Source of the DNA: an uncultured Candidatus Saccharibacteria bacterium
GTDB lineage: Bacteria > Patescibacteriota > Saccharimonadia > Saccharimonadales > Saccharimonadaceae
Direction of reading: 5' to 3'
Length of the DNA: 23,967 nucleotides
NCBI GenBank assembly: GCA_937974295.1
Contig: CALBWN010000009.1
Span: 1-23,967 of the forward strand
Below the pieces are notes generated by a model. It did no database searches. It was not told the DNA's origin and worked only from the letters and a program-made list of their open reading frames with translations. Of the stretch, positions 1 through 6,549 are shown piece after piece. The position numbers and the translations under genes are program-made. Within the stretch, counting starts at the first letter, position 1. The number at the start of each line of letters is the position of its first letter.

Positions 1-543
1 ACCCGCCGTATCCTCATGCAGCTTGCCGAACGCTATGGTACAAGCCCGCAGCTCTGGGGGATTGAGCTCCTGAACGAACCCTTTACCAAGAACTGGCTGC
101 AGCACTGGCTGCTGCGGCTGTGGTCGCGCCGCACAACTGGCCGGTTGCGCCGCATTGTGCCGGCCACAACGCGCATTATTATCAGTGACGCCTACCAGCT
201 GCCGCGGTGGCGCCGGGCGCAGCCCCGTGATTGGCTGGATATCCACCACTACCAGTGCTTTGGGGCGGCCAACTTGGCGCTGGTGGATTATGATCAGCAC
301 GCGAGTATTGTGGATGAATTTACCCACATGCACCAGTCGTTGCAGCGCCCAACCATTATTGGTGAATGGAGCGCGATTTTGCCACCCGCTATTGCCATGA
401 CCCCGCCGACGATTACCGCCTACATTCTGGCGCAGCAATCAGCCTTTGCCAGCGCTGATGCCCACTTTTTCTGGAGTTATAAAACCGAATCGAACGATGG
501 CTGGAACTACCGTTGGCTGGTAGAGCAGGGTATTATGTCGTAG
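1..543 (+). CDS. GH5 family glycoside hydrolase, exo-beta-1,3-glucanase-like (3' part of gene)
   Basis: The reading frame is open from base 1 to the TAG at 541-543, so the 5' end lies outside the window and the first in-frame ATG (16) is not a credible start. Visible hallmarks of clan A glycoside hydrolase family 5 are ELLNEPF, whose Glu (codon 26 of the visible part) is the expected acid/base, the substrate-site string DIHHYQCF, and IIGEWSA, whose Glu is the expected nucleophile. The end FFWSYKTES is also typical. The HHYQ.F / GEWSA / FW.YKTE combination is what I know from the exo-beta-1,3-glucanase branch (GH5_9) rather than classical cellulases. Only about the C-terminal half of the catalytic barrel is seen, and no signal peptide can be judged. 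Inference: it hydrolyses beta-glucan, possibly of host or dietary origin. Family confidence is high, substrate confidence moderate. Confidence 0.85.
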   Translation, partial: TRRILMQLAERYGTSPQLWGIELLNEPFTKNWLQHWLLRLWSRRTTGRLRRIVPATTRIIISDAYQLPRWRRAQPRDWLDIHHYQCFGAANLALVDYDQHASIVDEFTHMHQSLQRPTIIGEWSAILPPAIAMTPPTITAYILAQQSAFASADAHFFWSYKTESNDGWNYRWLVEQGIMS

Positions 544-669
544 AAGCTTGGCTTGTGCGCATGCTGAGTTGTGTGTAGTGCCTGGACGAGTAATCGATTC
601 GAGACGGATATCATGGTGTGCTTGTTGCGCTGGATATAGTCGAATCATGTGTGTTGGACTGTGAGGCGT

Positions 670-711
670 GTCATCCTCATCACGCTCAAAGCGTGCGTGG
701 TGGTTGATGAC
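670..711. other. long imperfect inverted repeat
   Basis: GTCATC (670-675) pairs with GATGAC (706-711). Inside, CACGCT (681-686) pairs with AGCGTG (690-695) across a CAA loop, and CAT next to it can pair with TGG/GTG. No T-run follows on either strand, so a simple intrinsic terminator for the glycosidase gene is not obvious. It could still act as an RNA 3' end. Confidence 0.4.
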
Positions 712-796
712 TTCTCATTTGGTGGCAATCTCCCAATAATGGGCATAAGAGGTACTGGGCGAACAGGTATCCCTTCCAGCCATCCACCAAATCATG

Positions 797-802
797 TATA
801 AT
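797..802 (+). promoter_or_regulatory. -10 element of the ybaB-recR operon
   Basis: A perfect TATAAT, with a T/G-containing base context upstream but no convincing -35. It lies 42 nt before the ybaB ATG, so this transcript has a real 5' leader. A GGAGGA ribosome binding site follows at 828-833. This contrasts with most other first genes of the window, where the -10 sits about 6 nt before the ATG. Confidence 0.6.
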
Positions 803-844
803 AAATCGAGTACGACAGCCAAGAAACGGAGGAAATGAAGAAGT

Positions 845-1141
845 ATGGCAATGGGTATGAACCAAATGAAGATGCTGAATGACTTGCACAAGGCGCAGAA
901 GGCACTAGCGAAGGAGATTGTGGAGGTCGAGGCAGGCGATGGCGCGGTGATTGTGCAGATCACTGGCGAGCTGAAGATTAAGAGTGTGAAGATCGACCCA
1001 ACTAAGGTAGACCTGGATAACATCCACCAGCTGGAGCACTGGATCGAGATTGCAATCCGCGATGGTATGGCCAAGGCGCAAGAGATTGCTGCCAAGAAAA
1101 TGCAGCCACTGATGGGTGGGCTTGGCAACCTCGGGTTCTAG
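845..1141 (+). CDS. ybaB: YbaB/EbfC family nucleoid-associated protein
   Basis: 98 residues, close to the usual length of about 100-110 for this family. The N-terminal Met/Gln/Lys-rich helix (MNQMKMLNDLHKAQKALAKE), the central GDGAVIVQITGELKIKSVKIDP beta region and the C-terminal helix ending in MGGLGNLGF are diagnostic. Family members are small DNA-binding dimers that coat DNA and sit next to recR in many bacteria, where they are linked to recombinational repair. The start at 845 is set by the GGAGGA at 828-833 with about 11 nt spacing; ATGs at 851 and 857 are less well placed. recR starts 5 nt after the stop, giving a two-gene operon. dnaX, a common third member, is not seen upstream. Confidence 0.93.
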   Translation: MAMGMNQMKMLNDLHKAQKALAKEIVEVEAGDGAVIVQITGELKIKSVKIDPTKVDLDNIHQLEHWIEIAIRDGMAKAQEIAAKKMQPLMGGLGNLGF

Positions 1142-1146
1142 CTAGT

Positions 1147-1761
1147 ATGGCAGATATTCTGCCTCAGGCCCTGCAACGGGCGATAGACGAGCTGGGGCGC
1201 CTGCCAGGAGTGGGCGCGCGTACGGCGGAGCGCTATGCGTATTTTTTGCTACGGGCTGATGGACGGACGAGCCAGGGGATTGCCCAGGCTATCACGCAGC
1301 TTCACACTGCTGTTGCAACTTGCCCTGTCACCTTTGCTCTGATGGATCCTGACCAAGACATCTCACCGCTCTATAGCAGTCCAGAGCGCAATCGCAAGCA
1401 GATTGCTGTGGTAGAGGAGCCGCTCGACATCGTGGCGCTGGAGCGCACTGGCCACTACAAGGGGACGTATCACGTACTGGGTGGTGTCATCTCACCGATT
1501 GATGGGGTAGGGCCAGAGCAATTGCACATCCCCGAGCTGCTGGAGCGGATTACTCATGATGCAGTAGAAGAGGTGATCATTGCTACCAATGCAAGTGTGG
1601 AGGGCGAGTCGACTGCGCTCTTCTTGCAGCGGCACATTGCCGAGGCGGGCCTAACGGTACGGATGACGCGCTTGGCCCGCGGCATTCCCGTTGGCGTTGA
1701 CCTTGAATATGCCGACCAAATAACCCTCGGCCACGCACTCGAGGGGCGGCGCGCGGTGTAA
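1147..1761 (+). CDS. recR: recombination mediator protein RecR, zinc finger degenerate
   Basis: 204 residues, the normal RecR length. The helix-hairpin-helix LGRLPGVGARTAERYAY (about residues 16-32), the Toprim strand IAVVEEPLDIVALERTG (86-102), YHVLGGVISPIDGVGP (108-123) and the C-terminal ATNASVEGES / RLARGIPVG / LGHALEGRR blocks are all family hallmarks. RecR works with RecO (and RecF) to load RecA on gapped DNA. Oddity: the family's Cys4 zinc finger (two C-x2-C pairs between the HhH and Toprim parts) is reduced to a single Cys59. The other positions align with Thr62, Ser73 and Tyr76. The rest is intact, so the gene looks functional rather than decaying. It starts 5 nt after ybaB without a clear SD of its own, suggesting translational coupling. 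Confidence 0.95.
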   Translation: MADILPQALQRAIDELGRLPGVGARTAERYAYFLLRADGRTSQGIAQAITQLHTAVATCPVTFALMDPDQDISPLYSSPERNRKQIAVVEEPLDIVALERTGHYKGTYHVLGGVISPIDGVGPEQLHIPELLERITHDAVEEVIIATNASVEGESTALFLQRHIAEAGLTVRMTRLARGIPVGVDLEYADQITLGHALEGRRAV

Positions 1762-1829
1762 TTGCTGTAATAGATTTTTACCCTGTATCTCAATAGCCTT
1801 GTAGTATCTGCTGTAGCGATATTAGAGAA

Positions 1830-2351
1830 CTATCGAGAAAGTGCCCAAGAGATGTAGCGGAGATTATCAAAGACGCTATTCCAGTGTTTTGTTGGGATGC
1901 GTGGGTCGTGCTCTGCGGTTGTTTCGAGCAGCGTCATGAATGGTTGGAAGTCGAAGGGGAGAAAGCGCAAATAGAGCTGCGCAGTTTCACGTGTTGGATT
2001 ATCGAGGTATTGGTAGCGAATCCAGCTATGAACTTTGTCTGTATCGCCACATTTCTTAAGAAAATCTAGATAGTTCTTTTGGCTGAGATACATACCTGAA
2101 GCGGTGTTGGCGTCATTCTTCATTTGTGTGGTAGCATGTACTCTATCCCAAATAGCGTGGCGTATAGGCTCAAGGTTGATTGCTGTATCAGGGTGCTTCT
2201 CATTATATTTGAGTAATGCATCGAGTACACCATGTGCCTTGAAGTCAACTTTGTCGCTAATGATCGATTGCTGAGCTAGTGCAATAACGCTGACGAACTG
2301 TCTCGTCGAAAGCAATGCGCCCAGTGTTGAGCTTATTAACGACGAAATCAT
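1830..2351 (-). CDS. hypothetical protein, probable C-terminal part of the frameshifted 1830-3474 gene
   Basis: The 173-codon frame overlaps the end of the upstream frame (stop at 2257) by 95 nt. The part unique to this frame, from about FVSVIALAQQSIISDK onward, continues the helical, charged style of the upstream protein (VLDALLKYNEKHP, NYLDFLKKCGDTDKVHSW, AQLYLRFLPFDFQPF). The first 20 or so residues (Ser/Leu-rich) look like an out-of-frame reading. I think the real product is a fusion of both frames via a +1 shift near 2290-2305. The alternative is a separate gene: an AGGA lies 5 nt upstream of the ATG at 2351, so coupled reinitiation is conceivable. No family recognised; ARM/TPR-like helical repeats are possible from composition only. 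Confidence 0.55.
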   Translation of the reverse strand: MISSLISSTLGALLSTRQFVSVIALAQQSIISDKVDFKAHGVLDALLKYNEKHPDTAINLEPIRHAIWDRVHATTQMKNDANTASGMYLSQKNYLDFLKKCGDTDKVHSWIRYQYLDNPTRETAQLYLRFLPFDFQPFMTLLETTAEHDPRIPTKHWNSVFDNLRYISWALSR

Positions 2352-3474
2352 CGAAGTCCTGTTCTAAGAAAGGCGCATCGTGCTCATCTATCACATACTG
2401 ACGGACGCGCTCTTGCCTGTGGCCCGTTGGATCTTGATCGTATTGGATAAAATAAGTGTCGGCAATGGCACGAATATAGGGATTAACGAGATATTGCTCA
2501 AGCTCGCGTGCTTTATCAAACTTCTTGGCATAGAGGAATGTGTTGATCTCAGATAGAAGCTTTTTCTCGATGCCGTACGTGTTCGTGCTTACCAGTATAT
2601 CGCGCGTACGCTCCTCTGGCGAAAGTGGCACTATTATATCTTGGCTTGGCAGGAGTGGCACAGAGCCAATGATAGTGGTGTATATGGTAGATCGATAAAA
2701 GCTAGCCAGTGTAATAAGTCGCTCATAGTCCTCGTCGGAGCCGCTTGCATTATAGACCTGCAAAATGCTATAGAAAGCATGATGTAGTGACAGCAAGGTC
2801 TGTGGCTTGCTGCGCAGTATTGGATTGGCGAATTCTTTGGCAAATGTATCACGTCGCTGAGCGGTCATATCATCAACAAGGGACCGTAAGCGCTCTAAGC
2901 ATTCAGTGAGCTGAGCTTGGCGTAGAGTAGGATCTTTTTTCTTATCATAGCGAAGATGAATGTATTGTGTGACTAATTCATTGAGTAGGTCTTCTGGGTC
3001 AATATTTTCAGTTTTATAGGTAAGCGTTGCCGCACCAGACTTATCGCGTTGAAGTTGTACTGTCGTTGCGCGCTGTGTGGTTGTTTCGGGCTCGAGAAGA
3101 CGCCAGACTTCTTTTTTAATCTCGGGCATCGCCTTGGCGAGGTCATCTACATTAGGAGTCATCGCCTGGAGGTCGTGTAGAAGTTGCTGGGCGAAGCGTT
3201 TGCTTTCTTCTCGCGGGATTTTGCTAGTACAGTTGGCAGGATCGAAAAAAACATCACGCTGAAGCTGAGCGAGTGAGATGACAATGTGAGCGACGTTATG
3301 CGCACCGTGTTTGATATCATCACTCTTGAATATACCATTTTCGAGCAGTTCAGTAATGGAGTCGGGCGTGAGAAGGAGCTTGCGATAGTATGCAATATAA
3401 ATTTTGAGAAGGTCTTTTAGTCGTTCTTTGAGAGGTGGAAGACCAGGTGTAGCGTCGTGAGAATATTGAGACAT
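2257..3474 (-). CDS. hypothetical protein, N-terminal part of a frameshifted gene
   Basis: 405 codons from the ATG at 3474 (MSQYSHDATPGLPPL). An upstream in-frame ATG at 3513 exists, but it lies inside the -35 of a near-perfect promoter (3485-3513), so 3474 is chosen and the predicted leader is only about 4 nt. The protein is largely alpha-helical, soluble and rich in Lys, Glu, Asp and Leu, without signal peptide or transmembrane segment. I recognise no domain. The frame ends in RYCTSSAIDH, unlike the preceding text. The +1 frame takes over without a stop, so the intact product would be about 550 residues. Either a recent frameshift, a base-calling error or a programmed shift is possible. The gene stands alone, convergent with recR. 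Confidence 0.6.
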   Translation of the reverse strand: MSQYSHDATPGLPPLKERLKDLLKIYIAYYRKLLLTPDSITELLENGIFKSDDIKHGAHNVAHIVISLAQLQRDVFFDPANCTSKIPREESKRFAQQLLHDLQAMTPNVDDLAKAMPEIKKEVWRLLEPETTTQRATTVQLQRDKSGAATLTYKTENIDPEDLLNELVTQYIHLRYDKKKDPTLRQAQLTECLERLRSLVDDMTAQRRDTFAKEFANPILRSKPQTLLSLHHAFYSILQVYNASGSDEDYERLITLASFYRSTIYTTIIGSVPLLPSQDIIVPLSPEERTRDILVSTNTYGIEKKLLSEINTFLYAKKFDKARELEQYLVNPYIRAIADTYFIQYDQDPTGHRQERVRQYVIDEHDAPFLEQDFDDFVVNKLNTGRIAFDETVRQRYCTSSAIDH

Positions 3475-3484
3475 AATAAAAATT

Positions 3485-3513
3485 ATTGTAAACATATAAC
3501 AGTGATATGTCAA
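3485..3513 (-). promoter_or_regulatory. promoter of the 1830-3474 gene, near-leaderless
   Basis: On the minus strand a perfect TTGACA (3508-3513) is followed by a 17-nt spacer and TACAAT (3485-3490), one mismatch from the consensus -10. The expected start is about position 3478, only 4 nt before the ATG at 3474. No SD is present, in keeping with leaderless or near-leaderless initiation. Confidence 0.75.
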
Positions 3514-3607
3514 GAAATTTATAACAGCTTACCACTGTATCTTCTTTTGATAGGCTGCTGTAGTAATAGTTGCCCTTACTAATAGCTCTGGTGGTTTACG
3601 CAGTGTT

Positions 3608-3616
3608 TGCTATACT
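3608..3616 (+). promoter_or_regulatory. extended -10 of the lytic transglycosylase gene, leaderless
   Basis: TGC-TATACT, ending 6 nt before the ATG at 3623. The predicted +1 is the A of the ATG. No SD and no convincing -35. Confidence 0.65.
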
Positions 3617-3622
3617 AAAACA

Positions 3623-4360
3623 ATGGCAAAATCGAAGAAATGGACAAAGAAGCTAACGCGCTGGGCGCAGAGCAACCGCTGGGGGCTTATGAGTGCAGTG
3701 CTCGTGCTTGTGCTGGCGGGTGGTGTGTGCCTTGCGTGGCAGCGTGGTATGCTGGCGAAGTTTATCAAAAAACCGCAGGACACTGCAAATGTAGCGCTCA
3801 CGAGCCAAGACAACACCCTACCTGCCTGGATGCCAGATACCGTTAAGCGCTGGCAGGGCGAGATTACCAAGCAGGCCCGGCAGTATAACATTTCGCCGCA
3901 GCTAGTGGCGATTATCATGACGCTGGAATCCGGCGGGTACCCCAAGGCGCACAGTGGTGTGGCCAGTGGTTTGATGCAGGTGACGGATAGCACGGGCAGG
4001 GAGATTGCGGCTAAATTCGTGAAGCCGGCGCGCACGAACTATGATTTATTTGATCCTGCAACGAGCATCGCCTTTGGCGCGGCCTATCTGGCGCATCTGC
4101 GCGATCAGCTGTGTGTGCCGCTTGGTAATCTATCCGAAAATGAGTGCGTTGAGCTGGTTGCTGCTGGCTACAATGGTGGCCCGGGTGCAGCGGGCAACCT
4201 ATACCGTGGCCGCGGGCTGGAAGCGATCGAAACCCTCAGCTACAGCCGCGATGCCATGAACCTATGGCGCGAGCGGGTAAGCGGCAGCAGCCCCACCTAT
4301 ACACGCTGGTTTGAGCGCGGCGGCAAGAAGCTGGTAGAGAAGGCGCAGGCAGACAGCTAA
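3623..4360 (+). CDS. membrane-anchored lytic transglycosylase (SLT family)
   Basis: 245 residues. A basic N-terminus (MAKSKKWTKK) is followed by one transmembrane segment at about residues 21-38 (GLMSAVLVLVLAGGVCLAW), so the protein is probably an N-terminal signal anchor with the catalytic domain outside. The SLT domain starts near residue 80: ISPQLVAIIMTLESGG contains the catalytic Glu102, followed by GLMQVTDSTG (116-125), then FDPATSIAFGAAYLAHL and the LVAAGYNGGPGA motif typical of this lysozyme-like fold. The family cleaves the MurNAc-GlcNAc bond of peptidoglycan with formation of 1,6-anhydroMurNAc. In a small epibiont it could serve its own wall remodelling or act on a host wall (inference). 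Monocistronic, with its own extended -10 right before the ATG. Confidence 0.9.
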   Translation: MAKSKKWTKKLTRWAQSNRWGLMSAVLVLVLAGGVCLAWQRGMLAKFIKKPQDTANVALTSQDNTLPAWMPDTVKRWQGEITKQARQYNISPQLVAIIMTLESGGYPKAHSGVASGLMQVTDSTGREIAAKFVKPARTNYDLFDPATSIAFGAAYLAHLRDQLCVPLGNLSENECVELVAAGYNGGPGAAGNLYRGRGLEAIETLSYSRDAMNLWRERVSGSSPTYTRWFERGGKKLVEKAQADS

Positions 4361-4666
4361 GAAGCGTTGGTGATGGTATAAACCTCTGCTATTTTGCTTG
4401 GTTATCTCTCTGTATCCATTTTTCCCAAGAGGCGGTGAAGGTAAATATTTTTGATACTGCTCATATCTTGCTATCTTGCACGGAGATATAAGTAATTGGA
4501 TACTACGCACCTATTAGCCTAATTTTATCATAAGCAAAGATAAACAAAGCTGATAGAGATAGAGCTGATACAACAGTTAGTAATGTTGAGAGATGACAAA
4601 CAACACTAAGTTACAATACACCAAGAAGCTACTCGCTCGCTAATCCTCGGGCGATACAATGGTGTT
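4361..4666. other. intergenic, no gene seen
   Basis: About 300 AT-richer bases between the transglycosylase stop and the end of the convergent minus-strand gene. Only short direct repeats (two copies of AGCTGATA around 4549-4570) and no convincing terminator, RNA or ORF with a start signal. Confidence 0.5.
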
Positions 4667-5113
4667 TCATTGATTAGTCTTAGATTTTTGGTGCAGCATA
4701 CGCTTATATAATTGAGGAAACGTCTGCGTTTTGATGAGTTCTCCATCGTAGTAAATATGGGTTTTTGGTGAAGGTGCGCTATCCTGCGTGCCACCCTCGT
4801 GGGTAAGCACTGCTTCATGATGGGATGGGTCGATCGAATCGTGAGCTGCAGTATGTGTTGGTGCGGCATTAGCGGCTTCTGCTTGAGCGGCAGTAGGAGA
4901 GAGAACGCCATTAAGTGCGCTCATTTCTTCAGAGGTTGCTGGTTGCCCCTCTTCCCTATAAGGAGGGAGTGGGAGGCCGTGCCGGTGGATGAGCTGCGCA
5001 GTGTCAAGCAGCTTGAGAGATCTCTTGCCAAGTTTTTTGTAGGAGTGTAGCTGGCCTACTCTCATGTAGTGGAGTGGTCTCGCCTGCGCTTGATCGGTAT
5101 TGAGTATTCTCAT
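4667..5113 (-). CDS. hypothetical protein
   Basis: 148 codons from the ATG at 5113. No domain recognised. The N-terminal third is basic (QLHSYKKLGKRSLKLL), the middle is Ala/His/Thr/Glu-rich and probably disordered, and the C-terminus (THIYYDGELIKTQTFPQLYKRM) looks folded. No signal peptide or membrane segment. The start is uncertain: a perfect AGGAGG at 5129-5134 is 15 nt from this ATG but only 5 nt from another ATG at 5123 in a different frame, which opens only a 39-codon ORF. M17 (5065) is another option. The coding assignment is moderately supported by length and the nearby SD. Confidence 0.55.
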   Translation of the reverse strand: MRILNTDQAQARPLHYMRVGQLHSYKKLGKRSLKLLDTAQLIHRHGLPLPPYREEGQPATSEEMSALNGVLSPTAAQAEAANAAPTHTAAHDSIDPSHHEAVLTHEGGTQDSAPSPKTHIYYDGELIKTQTFPQLYKRMLHQKSKTNQ

Positions 5114-5128
5114 GGTTTGTCATAAAAG

Positions 5129-5134
5129 CCTCCT
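5129..5134 (-). promoter_or_regulatory. perfect Shine-Dalgarno with ambiguous target
   Basis: AGGAGG on the minus strand. Ideal spacing (5 nt) points to ATG 5123, which starts a 39-codon frame (MTNHENTQYRSSAGE...). The long hypothetical gene starts at 5113 with a 15-nt spacing in the +1 frame relative to it. Either the short ORF is real and overlaps the longer gene, or the long gene uses unusual spacing or carries a frameshift near its start. Confidence 0.5.
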
Positions 5135-5186
5135 GTGTTAGTGCAACTAAAACTACCATACCATATTCATGTCATACTATGCAAAC

Positions 5187-5217
5187 AAAAACACCCCACT
5201 TCCATCCAGAAGAGGGG
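5187..5217 (-). terminator. intrinsic terminator (minus strand)
   Basis: On the minus strand the arms CGCCCCTCTTC and GAAGTGGGG (CCCC/GGGG and CTTC/GAAG pairs with one A-A mismatch) enclose a 6-nt loop and are followed by TGTTTTTGTTT. This is a good rho-independent terminator. It lies upstream of the minus gene starting at 5113, so it must end a transcript that starts to its right, between it and the gene at 5545, or act as an attenuator. Confidence 0.7.
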
Positions 5218-5459
5218 CGTTATGCTGATGTTTATTTAGCAAAACAGCAATTCGTATTTTGTGCCCTTAAAAGCTTCGCAATAATAATGCATAGTTTTGA
5301 TCCTTTCTTGATTAGCTACGACGCATACTGCCAAATGCGGTAGTACCACACCTCGCTAATTACCCAGTGGAACTATCTTACCACCGGAAAATCTTCCGAA
5401 GCAGATCCCATTCGCTCATGGTGCTTCCTCATAACCCATTATTGTTGATTGTTAGTGTA
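5218..5459 (-). ncRNA. candidate structured short RNA or attenuator leader
   Basis: No long ORF. On the minus strand the following can be read: a possible -10 TACACT at 5454-5459; a 13-codon ORF starting at 5419 (MSEWDLLRKIFRW) preceded by GAGGA at good spacing; a hairpin pairing CCGGTGG with CCACTGG just after; a stem ATTAGC/GCTAAT enclosing a second imperfect hairpin (GTACT-CC / GG-AGTAT); then the terminator at 5187-5217. I could not match it to tmRNA, RNase P, SRP, 5S or 6S RNA. It is a candidate only; transcription is inferred. Confidence 0.35.
5378..5419 (-). CDS. candidate 13-residue leader peptide
   Basis: Reads MSEWDLLRKIFRW then TAA. It is preceded by GAGGA with 7 nt spacing and lies at the start of the structured, terminator-ending region. 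Two Trp, one of them the last residue. It resembles the layout of an attenuation leader, but the downstream gene (4667-5113) is of unknown function, so a regulatory role is conjecture. Confidence 0.25.
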   Translation of the reverse strand: MSEWDLLRKIFRW

Positions 5460-5528
5460 TGACCTGCCGCGGTTTGTATACCAGGCCATAAATCCACCGT
5501 ACCATACCTCGCACCTACTAGCAAATTC

Positions 5529-5537
5529 TGCTACACT
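5529..5537 (+). promoter_or_regulatory. extended -10 of the DHH-cysS operon, leaderless
   Basis: TGC-TACACT, ending 7 nt before the ATG at 5545. The predicted leader is 0-1 nt. It decides the start: an in-frame start at 5449 would lie upstream of the promoter. Confidence 0.6.
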
Positions 5538-5544
5538 AAAGAGG

Positions 5545-6549
5545 ATGTTTGATGAAGTGATACGCGCGGTTCAACGCGCAGACAAAATTATTATTATCCA
5601 AGCTGAAAATCCCGATGGCGACAGTGTTGGCAGTAGCCTCGCGCTGGAGGAGATTCTGGGCGATTTGGGCAAGCAGGTGACGCTCTATTGCCCGGTGGCA
5701 GTGCCCAAATATTTGCGGTATATTCGCGGCTGGGATCGCGTTACTGATGAGTTTGACAGCAGTGCTGAGCTGGCGATTATTGTTGATACCAGTGCAGACA
5801 TCTTGCTCAGTAAGGTGCTTGAAGCACCGAGTGCTCGCGCCTTCCTCATGATGCACCCAGTGCTCGTGCTGGACCACCACGCGACGGAGAGTACCTTGAG
5901 CTTTGATCATACACTTATCAATCAAGATGTGGTGGCGACTGGCGAGCTTATCTACAATCTTGCGCAGCATGCTCAGTGGGCGATCAACCCACAAGCGGCA
6001 GAGAATCTCCTCATCGCGATCATGAGTGACAGCCTGGGCCTCACAACGCAAAACACCACAGCCGACTCCATCCAGACCGTCGCAGAGCTGACCCGGCTGG
6101 GCGCAAGCAATGCCGCTATTGAGGTGCGCCGCCGTGACTTTATGAAAAAAGCGCCAGAGATCCTTAGCTACAAAGGGCGTTTGATCGAGCGGATCGAGTA
6201 TATGCTAGATGGCCGCTTGGCACTCATCCACATCCCGTGGGAGGAGATCCAGGAATATAGCGACCAATATAACCCCAGTATGCTCGTATTAGACGAGATG
6301 CGCTTAGTGGAAGGAGTGGACGTGGCGATTGCGATCAAGACCTACCCCGATGGCAAGCTGACTGGCAAGATCCGTAGCAATGCGCCAGTAGCGGCAATGA
6401 TCGCTGGTTACTTTGGTGGTGGCGGCCATGCCTATGCAGCGGGCTGGCGGATGTATGAGGACTACCAGCTGGCAATGCGCGAGATCGTCGAGGCGGCCAG
6501 CCGGGCCTTCGTTGAGTATGATGAGAGTGAGGCAGCCCATGGCGATTAA
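5545..6549 (+). CDS. DHH/DHHA1 family phosphoesterase (NrnA-like)
   Basis: 334 residues. The N-terminal DHH domain shows the metal-binding blocks NPDGDSVGSS (22-31), VDTSA (about 72-76) and LDHHATES with Asp110-His111-His112. The C-terminal DHHA1 domain has the GGGGHAYAAGW motif (about 291-301). This layout matches the stand-alone oligoribonuclease / pAp-phosphatase group (Mn2+-dependent degradation of nanoRNA or pAp; some relatives cleave cyclic dinucleotides), which cannot be separated by sight. The start is chosen at 5545 (MFDEVIRAVQ) because an extended -10 ends 7 nt upstream; the longer frame to 5449 would cover the promoter with non-family residues. The 3' end overlaps cysS by 11 nt, so it is the first gene of an operon with cysS and the 8019 gene. 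Confidence 0.9.
   Translation: MFDEVIRAVQRADKIIIIQAENPDGDSVGSSLALEEILGDLGKQVTLYCPVAVPKYLRYIRGWDRVTDEFDSSAELAIIVDTSADILLSKVLEAPSARAFLMMHPVLVLDHHATESTLSFDHTLINQDVVATGELIYNLAQHAQWAINPQAAENLLIAIMSDSLGLTTQNTTADSIQTVAELTRLGASNAAIEVRRRDFMKKAPEILSYKGRLIERIEYMLDGRLALIHIPWEEIQEYSDQYNPSMLVLDEMRLVEGVDVAIAIKTYPDGKLTGKIRSNAPVAAMIAGYFGGGGHAYAAGWRMYEDYQLAMREIVEAASRAFVEYDESEAAHGD

Larger units (their letters stand above)
544..844. other. intergenic region before ybaB
   Basis: About 300 nt with no credible coding frame. It contains a long imperfect hairpin at 670-711 and the ybaB promoter -10 at 797-802. I looked for SRP RNA (often near dnaX-ybaB-recR) and did not see its conserved GGAAGCAGC-type loop. There is no dnaX upstream. 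Confidence 0.5.

Noticed and set aside
1983..1997. parS-like half site AGTTTCACGTGTTGG
   Set aside because: The left half and CACGTG core match parS, but the right half does not match at all and it lies inside a coding region; a full palindrome would be expected.
5335..5360. T-box-like string on the minus strand (GTGTGGTACTACCGC)
   Set aside because: Has an insertion relative to the AGGGTGGTACCGCG core, no specifier stem, and the following gene is not an aminoacylation or amino-acid gene.
5449..5544. N-terminal extension of the DHH phosphoesterase
   Set aside because: The extended -10 at 5529-5537 lies inside it and the residues do not look like the family; the start at 5545 fits better.
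6413..6538. N-terminal extension of CysS
   Set aside because: It is an out-of-frame reading of the DHH gene; CysS family sequence begins at 6539.
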